From Alcanivoracaceae bacterium (GTDB taxonomy: Bacteria; Pseudomonadota; Gammaproteobacteria; Xanthomonadales; Marinicellaceae), in the NCBI GenBank assembly GCA_016744455.1, contig JADGEI010000014.1, positions 38,827 through 102,826 on the forward strand: a stretch of 64,000 nucleotides of DNA, read 5' to 3'. Under the pieces are notes generated by a model. That model did not search any database, was not told the DNA's origin, and saw only the letters and a list, made by a program, of their open reading frames with translations. This document shows, piece after piece, positions 1 through 9,791 of the stretch. A program made the translations under genes and the position numbers. Positions within the stretch are counted from its first letter, which is position 1. Every line of letters starts with the position of its first letter.

Positions 1-4
1 GCGT

Positions 5-526
5 ATGATTAATAAAGTTTACATAGAATATTTACTATCGAAAGATGATCAAAAATCATTTCATAAAGTAATCAACATTATACAACCCAAATTAATTGCC
101 TTTGCCACTGGAATTCTTAAAGATAAATCCATAGCAGAAGATGCCGTACAAGATTCGATGATAGCAATTATCAAAGGCATAAGAAAACTTAATAATCACA
201 GGAAATTTCACTCATGGGTCTATCAAGTTACACGTAATAAATGCCTTGATATTATTCGTAAAAATCAAAAATACAAAAACAACTGTAGTATTGGTAATCA
301 TACTGAACTAACAACAAGCTACTCAACTACAGATGAGCAAATTGACATGATGAGCATGATTAAAAAGCTATCTGATAAACAAAGAAATGTTATTCATTTA
401 TTTTATTATGATGGATTTAATATCAGTGAAATTTCAGAAATACTAAAGACACCTGCTGGGACAATCAAATCATTACTATTTGATGCCCGTAAGAATTTAA
501 AACAACTTTTTGGAGAACAATTATGA
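5..526 (+). CDS. ECF-family RNA polymerase sigma factor
   Basis: Small (173 aa) sigma-70 family protein of the extracytoplasmic function type, which directs RNA polymerase to a limited regulon. Region 2 lies at about residues 25-90, with the DAVQD core-binding stretch and a W-containing segment (FHSWVYQVTRNKCLDIIR). A poorly conserved linker follows. Region 4 (about 115-170) ends in a helix-turn-helix (SEISEILKTPAGTIKSLL) that would read the -35 element. The ATG lies five bases into the window, so its promoter is not visible. Its stop overlaps the next start by four bases (ATGA), indicating translational coupling to a membrane protein that may control it. The family call is firm; regulon and signal are unknown. 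Confidence 0.93.
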   Translation: MINKVYIEYLLSKDDQKSFHKVINIIQPKLIAFATGILKDKSIAEDAVQDSMIAIIKGIRKLNNHRKFHSWVYQVTRNKCLDIIRKNQKYKNNCSIGNHTELTTSYSTTDEQIDMMSMIKKLSDKQRNVIHLFYYDGFNISEISEILKTPAGTIKSLLFDARKNLKQLFGEQL

Positions 527-906
527 CCTCAATAGACGACAAAATCAAACAAGCACTAAGCGAAGAATACAATGACATTATTAAAGAAAACGATAAAATT
601 GATGCCAACCCTTTTAGGCAGATGGGCGTTGGTTTTAAAGGGAAAATGGGTTGGATGTACGTCGGTGTAATTATTTTTGGCATTATTTTTACGATTGTTT
701 CAATTTACTCTATCTATAGCTTTTACAATGAGACCGAAATTAAACCCTTAATAGCATGGGGAATCACAATTATTGTTACAGTACTTCTGACACAAATAAT
801 AAAAATGTGGTATTGGTCAGAGCTTGGGCATAATCGTGTAATACGGGAAATTAAACTTCTGGAATTGCAGGTAGCTCAAGTAATTAAAAACCAAGACAAG
901 CCTTGA
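523..906 (+). CDS. Small two-helix membrane protein paired with the ECF sigma factor (DUF6768-like)
   Basis: A 127-residue protein with a charged cytoplasmic-looking N-terminus (about residues 1-40), two hydrophobic helices (about 44-68 and 78-95) and a charged C-terminal helix. The start overlaps the sigma factor stop by four bases, so the two are co-translated. By position it is the natural candidate for the sigma factor's membrane-bound regulator, but it has no zinc-binding anti-sigma signature (H-x3-C-x2-C), so that role is inference. The general look (SIDDKIKQAL start, two helices, conserved W near helix 2) resembles the DUF6768 family found beside sigma factors; I cannot verify this here. 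Confidence 0.75.
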   Translation: MTSIDDKIKQALSEEYNDIIKENDKIDANPFRQMGVGFKGKMGWMYVGVIIFGIIFTIVSIYSIYSFYNETEIKPLIAWGITIIVTVLLTQIIKMWYWSELGHNRVIREIKLLELQVAQVIKNQDKP

Positions 907-1067
907 ATACCATTAAAGCAAATGTAAAAATGTGCTACTCTAATTAAGTACAGTAATTATTATGAATTCATAAGCTAAAACTGGAGCATAGTAGAGTAAA
1001 CGAGTAAAATAAAACTTTAACAACCAGTTAACACTTTTTTAACTAACACATAGGTAAAATACATTTT

Positions 1068-3860
1068 ATGGACAGTAAAAAACCAATTTATAAATCCATA
1101 CCTTTTTGGATTATGGTTTTATTTCTCCTTTACTCTGCTCTCGGGTTTTTTGCTGTTCCATATTTTGCACGTGATGAAATTAAGTCACTTTCAATTTCTC
1201 AACTAAACTCTTCAATTGAGGTTAAAGAAATTAGCTTTAACCCCTATTTGTTTTCAACCACACTAACAGGTGTCAACCTATCAGATAATGATTCGACCCT
1301 ATGGTTTAGTGCAGATTCCATTGAAGTTGACCTAAATTTATTCACCAGTCTAATAAGTAACATCAGTTTATCTACAATCACAATCAACAAACCATTTTAT
1401 AAAGTCATCACGACTAAAAGCAAGGGTGTTTCGAGTGTTAAATACCCGCAAATTAACCCTTCTCAAAAACAACAGGATACAGAGTTAGTATTAGATATTG
1501 ACTCTATCATCATCAATAATGGCTCTATAGACTATAATGATCAGACAGGCAGCAAACAGTTACAATTAAACATAAAAGAACTGGTATTCAAACACCAAAA
1601 TTTCACTACTAAAGATCAAAACACCCTTTTTGATTTGAAATTTTTAACTGATAAAAATGAATCTACGAAGATTAATGGAATATTTAATTATGCCAAATTA
1701 AATTTGGACGCTAAGTGGACTTTAAACAATTGGAGAACCGAAACACTCTTTTCTTTTATAGCGGACAAAGAAAATAATTTTCTTGGCTTCAAGAACAAAT
1801 CTGGAGCTATCAATGCAAATGGCAAGGTTGCATACAGCAGTAATGAAAGTGAATACCCTACCCTTAAGATTAATGAATTAAACTTGTTAAAGTTTGCCAC
1901 ACTTGGTGATGTTAAAGACCAACCGAAAATTATAATTGATACAGTTAACCTATATAATGCAGATATTAATTTAGATACTCAAAAACTTTCTATTGAAACT
2001 ATTTCAACAAACAAAGCGCAAGTTTCATTAGCCTTTGATGATGAATATAACCTCAAATTTAGACAAACTACTGAAAGCAAAAAACCTGACAATTTAGAAG
2101 ATAAGAAGTGGAGTTATTCTATTCAAGAGATAATTGTTACTGATAGCAATCTATTACTTAACAAACAGATTTATAACACAATAAAACTTCCAAAAATCAG
2201 CATCAAAAACTTTAGCAACACAGATAACAAAATTGCAACTATTCTCATCGACATAATAGCCGACAAAACAGCAAAAATAGGTGTCAATGCTGATTTACAA
2301 TTACACCCTTTTGAAGTCAATGCTAATATTATTGCGAAAGAATTCGATATATCTAATTGGAATAATTGGTTACCTCCCAAAATCAACCTAAAATCACAAT
2401 CAGGCCTGCTTTCTTTAAATCAAGAAATTATGCTAGATAATTCAGTGCTTGAAGCAAAAGGTTGGATCAAACTTAATAATATTGAATTACTAGACAATAA
2501 TAATCAACAATTCCTCAGTGTGAATCAACTCGAAGTACTCGAAAATCATCTTAATTCAAAAGTAAAAACAATTACTCTAAACAAGATTAAAATTGATAAA
2601 GCTAATGGAATGTTATCCGTTTCACCTGATAAAAAATTAAATCTAAATGAATTAGTTAACAAAAGCGAAAACAACCCACAATCAACAAAGCCAACTGACT
2701 GGATAATTGAAGTTAAACAAGTTGATATTATAGACTCTTCTACTGACTTCAAGGACAGCAGTATCACACCACAATATCAAACCAACCTTAGTAAACTCAG
2801 TGGGAGCATCAAAGGGTTATCTAGCGCTAATTTATCAAAAGCTGACATCAACCTTAATGGTGTAATTGACACCTATGCAAGTATATCAATAGCAGGTCAA
2901 ATCAATCCACTTGCAGATAAGGCATTTACAGATTTGTCCATTGATGTTAAAAACCTTAATTTGCAAAATTTCGATACCTATAGCTCCCAATATTTAGGGT
3001 TTCCGATTACACGTGGTCAAGCAGATTTTGTACTTAAATACAAACTCAATCAAAGCCTTTTAAATGGAGTAAACAACCTTAAATTTAAACAATTAAAGTT
3101 TGGAGAAAAGAATCAGAGTAAAGAAGCTATTTCATTACCCTTAAAACTAGCTGTTAGTTTATTAACTGACGGAAATGGGATTATGAAAATAAACCTTCCT
3201 GTTAAAGGCAATCTAGAGGACCCTGAATTTAGTTATGGTAGCATTGTTTTTAAAGCCTTTTTTAAACTTATTACCGGTATTGTTGCCTCACCATTTAAAC
3301 TATTAGGGAAGTTAATACCAGGTGCGGCAGATTTAGATTTGTCAGGTATACATTTCAAGACTGGAACTAGTGAACTAGATTTAGGTGAAGAAGAAAAATT
3401 AAATGCCATGCAAAAAATTATGCAACAACGGCCAGAAATCATATTAGAATTAACTGCTGTCCTTAACACAATTGGTGACTCAAAAGCATTACAAAAAACC
3501 TCATTACAGCAGGAGTTAAAAATAAAAACCCTATCAGGCCTTAGTGAAACTAAAGTAATAAACATCTTAAAACGATATTACACAAGAATGTTTTCAAAAG
3601 AAAAGTGGCAACAATTAACAGTTAAAGCCACAACTGACGGCATAGTCAACTTGATACAAGTGAAAAACAATGCATGGAATGAGTTATTAACACTACAAAA
3701 TGTCGATGAAGAATTAAGCTCACTAGTCAAATATAGGGCACTTTCAATAAAACAACTACTTATTGAAAAGCACGCCATTTCAGCAGATAGAATATTTTTG
3801 AAATCGCATCAAAAGTCCGATACACTTCATCCGCAAGTTAAATTTGGAGTGAGCAATTAA
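1068..3860 (+). CDS. DUF748 / AsmA-like envelope protein
   Basis: A 930-residue protein anchored by one N-terminal membrane helix (about residues 12-33), followed by a very long beta-rich periplasmic region. The opening pattern (anchor, then short beta units such as SSIEVKEISFNPYLFSTTLTGVNLS) is that of DUF748 proteins, relatives of AsmA/TamB, which span the periplasm and help move lipids toward the outer membrane. Near residues 735-765 there is a conserved amphipathic stretch (AFFKLITGIVASPFKLLGK), followed by an OmpA-like motif (IHFKTGTSELDL) and a helical tail typical of this family. The stop (3858-3860) overlaps the inferred start of the astacin gene. A lipid-transport role is inferred from the superfamily. 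Confidence 0.85.
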   Translation: MDSKKPIYKSIPFWIMVLFLLYSALGFFAVPYFARDEIKSLSISQLNSSIEVKEISFNPYLFSTTLTGVNLSDNDSTLWFSADSIEVDLNLFTSLISNISLSTITINKPFYKVITTKSKGVSSVKYPQINPSQKQQDTELVLDIDSIIINNGSIDYNDQTGSKQLQLNIKELVFKHQNFTTKDQNTLFDLKFLTDKNESTKINGIFNYAKLNLDAKWTLNNWRTETLFSFIADKENNFLGFKNKSGAINANGKVAYSSNESEYPTLKINELNLLKFATLGDVKDQPKIIIDTVNLYNADINLDTQKLSIETISTNKAQVSLAFDDEYNLKFRQTTESKKPDNLEDKKWSYSIQEIIVTDSNLLLNKQIYNTIKLPKISIKNFSNTDNKIATILIDIIADKTAKIGVNADLQLHPFEVNANIIAKEFDISNWNNWLPPKINLKSQSGLLSLNQEIMLDNSVLEAKGWIKLNNIELLDNNNQQFLSVNQLEVLENHLNSKVKTITLNKIKIDKANGMLSVSPDKKLNLNELVNKSENNPQSTKPTDWIIEVKQVDIIDSSTDFKDSSITPQYQTNLSKLSGSIKGLSSANLSKADINLNGVIDTYASISIAGQINPLADKAFTDLSIDVKNLNLQNFDTYSSQYLGFPITRGQADFVLKYKLNQSLLNGVNNLKFKQLKFGEKNQSKEAISLPLKLAVSLLTDGNGIMKINLPVKGNLEDPEFSYGSIVFKAFFKLITGIVASPFKLLGKLIPGAADLDLSGIHFKTGTSELDLGEEEKLNAMQKIMQQRPEIILELTAVLNTIGDSKALQKTSLQQELKIKTLSGLSETKVINILKRYYTRMFSKEKWQQLTVKATTDGIVNLIQVKNNAWNELLTLQNVDEELSSLVKYRALSIKQLLIEKHAISADRIFLKSHQKSDTLHPQVKFGVSN

Positions 3861-5268
3861 ACACCCTATTCTACTTTTATTAGCACTTCTATTTGTTCAC
3901 TTAAATGCGAGAGCTTTTGTGTTTTATGAAGACACCAAGATTTGGAATCAAAACACCATAACTTTTTATTTCCTCGATGGTACAAGCCAACAAAAAAGTG
4001 AAGTCAAAGAATTTGCAAAATTGTGGGAAAGGTATTCAGGAATAACGTTTAAGTACTCAACTGAGAAACCTCCTTTTTTTAGCTTTAAAAAATACTATAC
4101 AATTACTTTTAAAGGAAAAAGTAACGAATCAACACGTGGAGCCATCAATGGCAAAATACGATTTGGAGCCTTGTCTGAGAATAAAATATTCAGAAAAACC
4201 ACAGTATTACACGAGTTTGGTCATATGTTAGGCCTTGGTCATGAACATCAACGCTTAGATCGTCCTGAGTACTTAAATGACTCAAATTTAGTATTCTCCT
4301 GTAAGGAAAATCAAAACCAAAGTAGACAGTGGTGCAAAGAGAACTTTTCTAACAAAAATAAAGTTGAAGTATTTATAGAATCAGAATTTGACCCACTATC
4401 AATTATGCACTATAGATTAGACCACATTACAGGTATAACCAATACAAAAATAAAAGACAATTCTTTGTCTTATACTGATAAGTATTTTATTGCCATGCTT
4501 TACAATCAAAACATTGCCGATTCAACATTGAAAAAAATGCATAAGCAAGACTTATGGCATCAACAAAAATTTGAATCAAAAGTCAATAGAGAACGCGAAA
4601 ATGAAATCATGAAACTTTCATCATACTCATGCCAACCTCTACAATATCCCACAAAAAGTAAAGATGGCAGGTATTGTGAGAAAGGATTCATGGTTATAGA
4701 TACAAATGGATTCAGTTTTGCTGGCGATGAATTCAAAAAATGCCATAGCAGCTTAAAAGAAGTCAGCAAACTAATTAAAACGCACCCTCTTTGCCAATTG
4801 AACTCTCTTGAACTTAAACGTTATCGGCAAAAATTACGTAATGATTTCGCGGAATATGGAAATTGCAAAAGGTTGGATAGCAACATTAAAAATAACCAAG
4901 AATTTTTCTGTTCTCAGGGCTATTCTTATGTCACTAAACTCAATAATTTAATTGGTGAAAAAACCCAATGTTACCCAAATGAAGAATCGACATATCAAGC
5001 TATGCAAAATGATTCGGTATGTTCAATGGATAAATTAGAATTTTCTAGGTATCAAAATCAGCAAAAAACAATACAAGAAAAAAGACTCAAAACACCCTAT
5101 TGCCAAGTGGTAAATAAGAAGTATAAGAGCATTAGTTGCCCAACAGATTTTGACTATACTATTATCAATTTAGATATCAAATCAAAACCAATCAACAACA
5201 AATGCTTTGCCAGTAAACACCAAGCAATTAATGCCATGGGCCAAATACCCTTTTGTCAAAAACTTTGA
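3856..5268 (+). CDS. Secreted astacin-type (M12A) metalloprotease with three Cys-repeat units
   Basis: Zinc endopeptidase of the astacin family. With the start used here (470 aa) the zinc motif HEFGHMLGLGHE is at residues 119-130 and the Met-turn SIMHY at 182-186. The first conventional start, GTG at 3919, would give a protein with no signal peptide. Reading upstream in frame gives a typical signal sequence (KHPILLLLALLFVHL) and the only candidate start is ATT at 3856, six bases after a GGAG ribosome-binding site (3846-3849); an in-frame TGA at 3850-3852 blocks anything longer. The C-terminal half (259-467) holds three units of about 52 residues, each with four cysteines (first Cys at 259, 337, 416; last at 313, 389, 467). 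These units match no domain I know and probably bind substrate or surface. Confidence 0.85.
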   Translation: MKHPILLLLALLFVHLNARAFVFYEDTKIWNQNTITFYFLDGTSQQKSEVKEFAKLWERYSGITFKYSTEKPPFFSFKKYYTITFKGKSNESTRGAINGKIRFGALSENKIFRKTTVLHEFGHMLGLGHEHQRLDRPEYLNDSNLVFSCKENQNQSRQWCKENFSNKNKVEVFIESEFDPLSIMHYRLDHITGITNTKIKDNSLSYTDKYFIAMLYNQNIADSTLKKMHKQDLWHQQKFESKVNRERENEIMKLSSYSCQPLQYPTKSKDGRYCEKGFMVIDTNGFSFAGDEFKKCHSSLKEVSKLIKTHPLCQLNSLELKRYRQKLRNDFAEYGNCKRLDSNIKNNQEFFCSQGYSYVTKLNNLIGEKTQCYPNEESTYQAMQNDSVCSMDKLEFSRYQNQQKTIQEKRLKTPYCQVVNKKYKSISCPTDFDYTIINLDIKSKPINNKCFASKHQAINAMGQIPFCQKL

Positions 5269-5298
5269 ATAAGAACCTGACAAAAAACCGCGCTACCC

Positions 5299-5892
5299 TT
5301 ATATGCTTATACCTGGATTTGTAAGAATCCATGATAAAACAATACAATTAACCAGCACCGTTAACCAATAAAAAACCCTAAAATAGAACTTACTTGATTT
5401 ATGTCTTAAATGCGACTGTGCAATTATGGCACCTGGCCAACCAAAACACAGAGAACATAAATGCAATGTACTTTCAGGTGTTCTCCACTTACCATTTTGA
5501 GCAGCATGTTTATCTTTAAAATACACTAAAAACGTAATGAGGCTCATTCCACAATATAAGTACAAAAATTGAATTGCAAGTTTATTAAAATAGACCAAAA
5601 ACCCAACAAAGCTAAAAAACAACAGGAAAACAATCCAGGAGAATTGTTTTTGTTTATTTATTTTAGAACTCTTGATATGTCCTTTTTTAGGGACAACATC
5701 AACAGCATATTTTCTACCTTCTTTATCAATTGATAATTTATAGGTCACTTGCAATTCTTTAACAGGAAGTTTGTGTTTTTGGCTATAATCATTAACATGA
5801 AAAAAAACACTTTTCCCTGCTACTGTTGGCTCTATAAACCCATAGTTTTTATCTTTTTTCCAATCTTTCACCGTTCCTGTTTTATTTTTCAT
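5299..5892 (-). CDS. Cold-shock domain fused to DUF1294 membrane domain
   Basis: 197-residue protein. Residues 1-65 form a cold-shock (OB-fold) nucleic-acid-binding domain with the usual motifs (TGTVKDWKKDKNYGFIEP and VFFHVND). After a basic linker come hydrophobic segments of a DUF1294 domain, with the RTPESTLHLCSLCFGWPGAIIAQ signature and the HKSSKFYFRVFYW stretch typical of that family. I use the ATG at 5892, since this is where the cold-shock fold begins; a longer frame back to 6045 would run into the divergent carboxyltransferase gene. CSD-DUF1294 fusions are widespread in gammaproteobacteria but their role is unknown; a membrane-tethered RNA-binding protein is the literal reading. Confidence 0.88.
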   Translation of the reverse strand: MKNKTGTVKDWKKDKNYGFIEPTVAGKSVFFHVNDYSQKHKLPVKELQVTYKLSIDKEGRKYAVDVVPKKGHIKSSKINKQKQFSWIVFLLFFSFVGFLVYFNKLAIQFLYLYCGMSLITFLVYFKDKHAAQNGKWRTPESTLHLCSLCFGWPGAIIAQSHLRHKSSKFYFRVFYWLTVLVNCIVLSWILTNPGISI

Positions 5893-6019
5893 ATTAGAAT
5901 TACAAGTGAGTTTTGAATTTTTTAAAGAGTGGACATAATACACCAACAAATAATTGTATGTATCAAATAAAAAAATAATTTCAATAACACCTATCTTTTC
6001 CCATGATATAATCACGCTT

Positions 6020-7627
6020 ATGCCTATTATCAAAAACACAATCAATACCGAATCGTCAGAATTTGCAGAGAACTACCAATTTATGCATGATTTGATTAAT
6101 GAATTAAGAAATAAAACAGCGACAATCTCACTAGGTGGTTCAAAAAAATCCAGAGATAGGCATGAGTCAAGAGGAAAGCTACTGGTTCGTGATAGAATTC
6201 ATGCCCTAATAGATAAAGGAAGCCCATTTTTAGAACTATCCGCACTGGCAGCAAATGAAATGTACGACAACTCTGCTCCAGCTGCAGGTGTTGTAACAGG
6301 TATTGGTGTTATACATGGGCAAAACGTCATAATTGTCGCTAATGATGCAACAGTTAAAGGCGGCACTTACTTCCCCTTAACGGTAAAGAAACATTTGCGA
6401 GCACAAGAAATTGCCATGGAAAATCATCTTCCATGTATATACTTAGTGGATTCGGGTGGTGCTTTTTTACCACTGCAAGATGAAGTCTTTCCTGACAAAG
6501 AACATTTTGGTCGCATCTTTTATAACCAAGCACAATTATCAGCAAAAAACATCCCTCAAATTGCCGTTGTAATGGGTTCATGCACCGCAGGTGGTGCATA
6601 CGTTCCAGCCATGTGTGATGAAGCAGTGATTGTCAAAGAGCAAGGCACCATTTTTTTAGGTGGGCCTCCATTGGTTAAAGCCGCTACTGGAGAAGTAGTT
6701 GATGCCGAAACATTGGGTGGTGCTGAAGTTCATTCTACTATCTCAGGTGTAACAGATCACTTTGCAGAGAATGATGAACATGCCTTGGAAATTACCCGAA
6801 ATATTGCAAAATATTTTAACCGCCAAAAACATGATTGGTTACAGAAACAAGCTACAAAAGATCCAGTTTACAATGAAAAAGAACTCTATGGTATTGTTCC
6901 GAAAAGCACTCGAACACCTTATGACATTCGCCAAATTATTGCCCGTATAGTTGATGCTTCGGAATTCCAAGAATTTAAAGCCAAATATGGAACGACACTG
7001 ATTACAGGTTTTGCCCATATTCAAGGAAATCCTATCGGTATTATTGCCAATAATGGTATCTTATTTTCTGAATCTGCACTTAAGGGAGCGCATTTTGTTG
7101 AATTGTGTTGCCAGCGCAATATCCCTTTGGTCTTTTTGCAAAACATTACCGGTTTTATGGTTGGAAAAGAATACGAACAAAATGGCATAGCTAAAAATGG
7201 CGCTAAAATGGTCACTGCAGTGGCTTGCGCATCTGTACCTAAATACACCGTAGTCATTGGTGGTTCATTTGGTGCCGGCAACTATGCTATGAACGGCCGT
7301 GCATATGCTGGACGATTCTTATGGATGTGGCCAAATTCACGTATATCTGTCATGGGAGGAGAGCAAGCAGCTTCTGTACTAACCACAATAAAACAAGATG
7401 GTTTTGACAAGCGTAATATAAATTGGGATGAAGCCGATAAACAAACAGAATACGATACGATTAAACAACTGTATGAAGACCAAGGCTCACCATACTACTC
7501 CACCGCTCGATTATGGGATGATGGTATTATCAATCCAATAGATACTCGTAAAATTTTAGCAATGGCAATAGAAGCTGGATTAAATGCCCCAGTTACTGAA
7601 AGCAAATATGGTGTCTTTAGAATGTAA
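6020..7627 (+). CDS. mccB: Methylcrotonyl-CoA carboxylase beta subunit (carboxyltransferase)
   Basis: 535-residue acyl-CoA carboxyltransferase that moves CO2 from biotin to 3-methylcrotonyl-CoA in leucine degradation. The N-terminal half has the [16 protein letters not shown] and [17 protein letters not shown] motifs; the stretch [16 protein letters not shown] and [15 protein letters not shown] favours the methylcrotonyl enzyme over propionyl-CoA carboxylase. The C-terminal half carries [12 protein letters not shown] and [17 protein letters not shown] start at the ATG at 6020, giving the usual family length. The biotin-carrying alpha subunit and the other leucine genes are not adjacent, though HMG-CoA lyase lies 12 kb downstream on the same strand. 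The stop overlaps the next start by one base (TAATG). Confidence 0.92.
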   Translation: MPIIKNTINTESSEFAENYQFMHDLINELRNKTATISLGGSKKSRDRHESRGKLLVRDRIHALIDKGSPFLELSALAANEMYDNSAPAAGVVTGIGVIHGQNVIIVANDATVKGGTYFPLTVKKHLRAQEIAMENHLPCIYLVDSGGAFLPLQDEVFPDKEHFGRIFYNQAQLSAKNIPQIAVVMGSCTAGGAYVPAMCDEAVIVKEQGTIFLGGPPLVKAATGEVVDAETLGGAEVHSTISGVTDHFAENDEHALEITRNIAKYFNRQKHDWLQKQATKDPVYNEKELYGIVPKSTRTPYDIRQIIARIVDASEFQEFKAKYGTTLITGFAHIQGNPIGIIANNGILFSESALKGAHFVELCCQRNIPLVFLQNITGFMVGKEYEQNGIAKNGAKMVTAVACASVPKYTVVIGGSFGAGNYAMNGRAYAGRFLWMWPNSRISVMGGEQAASVLTTIKQDGFDKRNINWDEADKQTEYDTIKQLYEDQGSPYYSTARLWDDGIINPIDTRKILAMAIEAGLNAPVTESKYGVFRM

Positions 7628-8028
7628 TGAAAGAACTAATCAACAACTCTGAAAAACTTCTATTAATTGGCACAATATTCCATTTGGCTTTTGTGGTGTT
7701 TCACTTATTGTTTTGGAAATTATTTGACTGGGTGCACGATTTAAAGAAACTTTCTTATATCAACAAGTCAGTGATGCAAATTTTAAATCTACGATTGATT
7801 TTTGTGTTTTTAATCTTTTCTTATATTTCATTTTTCAATACTGACGAATTACTCAATACCAAACTTGGCTTAACTATGACTGCAGCCATGGCTTTATTTT
7901 GGGGATTCCGTAGCATAGAGCAAATAGTTTATTTCGGTGTAAAGAACTTTTCCTCAAATTTATTACTAGCATTCTTTATATTTGGTTCGGTTTTATATGC
8001 TTGGATATTTTGTCTTAGCCTTAACTAG
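7627..8028 (+). CDS. Uncharacterised four-helix membrane protein
   Basis: 133 residues, almost entirely hydrophobic, with four likely membrane helices (about residues 11-32, 52-72, 82-100 and 108-130). The ATG shares its A with the stop of the carboxyltransferase gene (TAATG), so translation is probably coupled. I do not recognise the family; there is no obvious catalytic motif, although conserved-looking polar residues (H18, H25, R95, E98) sit in or beside helices. The coupling to a leucine-catabolic enzyme suggests co-expression, not necessarily shared function. Confidence 0.7.
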   Translation: MKELINNSEKLLLIGTIFHLAFVVFHLLFWKLFDWVHDLKKLSYINKSVMQILNLRLIFVFLIFSYISFFNTDELLNTKLGLTMTAAMALFWGFRSIEQIVYFGVKNFSSNLLLAFFIFGSVLYAWIFCLSLN

Positions 8029-8123
8029 TTCTTGACTCAGCAAGAAAACCTATTGATCTAACTTCAACCATAGATAAGATTTATGATGACACCAAATCAC
8101 ACATTTATTTAAAACTTCTGTCG

Positions 8124-9764
8124 TTATTTCTTCAGAGATTTATACAAAAAAACCAGTGTTATTGCCAAACCGACAATAACAGGTTTTGTCATTCCAAAAG
8201 GCATGCCAGAATCTGCTTGTAAACCATATAAAACAGCCGTTACAATAGCAAATCCAGATGTTAGAATTGCATAGGTCTTTTTATTTTCTCTGTAATGCTT
8301 GTATCTTAGAATTTTGGCTTGTTCAATTTGTTGAAGTTTTGTTGCAGGTTTGGTTCTTTGGCTAAGCAACTCATGAACCAACTGAGGGATTTCACTGGTT
8401 TGTTCTAACCATGTAGGCAAGTTCTGCTTAATAGTTTCGATAGCACCATCAATACCATAGCTTTTTTTCATTATGTTAGCAAGTACTGGTTTTGAGGTTT
8501 GCCAAATATCTAATTGAGGATATAACTGCCTTCCCAATCCTTCAATATTTAGCAATGTTTTTTGCAATAGGATAAATTCCGGTTGAATAACCAATTGAAA
8601 TTTTCGTGCCATTTCAAAGGTTTTCAACATCACTTCACCAAACGATATTTCACTTATTGGTCTTGCAAAATATGGTTCACAGATGGTACGAGCTTCTGCT
8701 TCTAACTCATCTACACGGGTATCGGCGGGTACCCAACCAGCTTCTATATGGAGTTCTGCAATTCGGCGGTAATCTTGATTAAAAAACGCCATGAAATTAT
8801 TCGCTAAATCACGTTTATGTTCTTTTGGTAAAGAACCACAAATGCCAAAATCCAGCAGAATAATTTGTGGGTCTTCTGGGTTGGATGTATTAACAAAAAT
8901 ATTTCCAGGATGCATATCCGCATGAAAAAAATTATCACGGAAAACTTGAGTGTAAAACAAACGCAAACCCTTTTCTGCTAAAACTTGCAAATTGACATTA
9001 GCTGCTTTCAGCCTATCAATCTTACCGATGGGAATTGCATAAATACGTTCCATAACCATGACTTTTTCTTTACAATACTCCCAATAAATTTCAGGAATGT
9101 ACATGTCTTTTGAATCGATGAAATTTTTTCGCAATACTGAAGCATTAGCAGCTTCACGTTGTAAATCCAATTCGTGGTATATGGTTTTTTCAAATTCTTC
9201 GACAATTTCAACTGGGTCAACTTGAACACCTGGATTTCCAAATGTGCGAGCAATTTTGGCTACAGAACGCATCAATTCGAGGTCACGTTTAACCATTTTT
9301 TTTATGCCAGGCCTTAGTACTTTGATAACAACTTCACGCCCATCTTTAAGTTCCGCAGCATGTACTTGTGCAACAGATGCTGATGCTAATGGCTTTTCAT
9401 CGATAGAATTGAAAATTTCATCCAATGGTTGTTCTAACTGATCTTCAATAAAGCCACGAGCTTCTGTCCAGGCAAAAGGCTCAACATCATCTTGCAACTT
9501 AGCCAATTCTGATGTGATTTCCGCAGGTATTAAATCAGGACGTGTCGACAAAACCTGACCCAATTTAACAAAAATCGGACCCAATTCTTCAAGTGCTTTA
9601 CGGAGTTTCTCTGGATCATTATTACACTTCTTCCCTTTAAGAGCCAATGGTGACAATGCGCGTAAAAAGTGAACACGCTTCTTGCTTTTGTGTTTCGGCA
9701 ATAAATCCTTTACACGGTAATTTGCAAAAGTATGGAGTATCTTAATTAATCGAAATATATTCAT
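8124..9764 (-). CDS. ubiB: UbiB, atypical kinase/ATPase for ubiquinone biosynthesis
   Basis: 546-residue ABC1/ADCK-family protein needed for ubiquinone biosynthesis, acting at the membrane with the Ubi complex. The family KxGQ motif is at residues 67-70 (KLGQVLSTRPDL), the alanine-rich nucleotide loop ASASVAQVHA at 127-136, a catalytic-type lysine (VIKVLRPG) near 148, and the HADMHPGNIF and LLDFGICG motifs in the C-lobe. Two hydrophobic helices at the extreme C-terminus (about 500-546) anchor it. It is the third gene of ubiE-ubiJ-ubiB, 27 bases after ubiJ, the standard gammaproteobacterial order. Confidence 0.97.
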   Translation of the reverse strand: MNIFRLIKILHTFANYRVKDLLPKHKSKKRVHFLRALSPLALKGKKCNNDPEKLRKALEELGPIFVKLGQVLSTRPDLIPAEITSELAKLQDDVEPFAWTEARGFIEDQLEQPLDEIFNSIDEKPLASASVAQVHAAELKDGREVVIKVLRPGIKKMVKRDLELMRSVAKIARTFGNPGVQVDPVEIVEEFEKTIYHELDLQREAANASVLRKNFIDSKDMYIPEIYWEYCKEKVMVMERIYAIPIGKIDRLKAANVNLQVLAEKGLRLFYTQVFRDNFFHADMHPGNIFVNTSNPEDPQIILLDFGICGSLPKEHKRDLANNFMAFFNQDYRRIAELHIEAGWVPADTRVDELEAEARTICEPYFARPISEISFGEVMLKTFEMARKFQLVIQPEFILLQKTLLNIEGLGRQLYPQLDIWQTSKPVLANIMKKSYGIDGAIETIKQNLPTWLEQTSEIPQLVHELLSQRTKPATKLQQIEQAKILRYKHYRENKKTYAILTSGFAIVTAVLYGLQADSGMPFGMTKPVIVGLAITLVFLYKSLKK

Positions 9765-9791
9765 CTATCACTATTCGTGGAAACGTCCGCT

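Noticed and set aside
7021..7281. Antisense open frames within the carboxyltransferase gene and other long genes
   Set aside because: They mirror conserved reading frames, lack ribosome-binding sites and show no independent protein character.
8029..8046. Small hairpin TTCTTG-ACTCAG-CAAGAA after the 133-residue membrane protein gene
   Set aside because: Only six pairs, no T run and overlapping the stop region; too weak to call a terminator.
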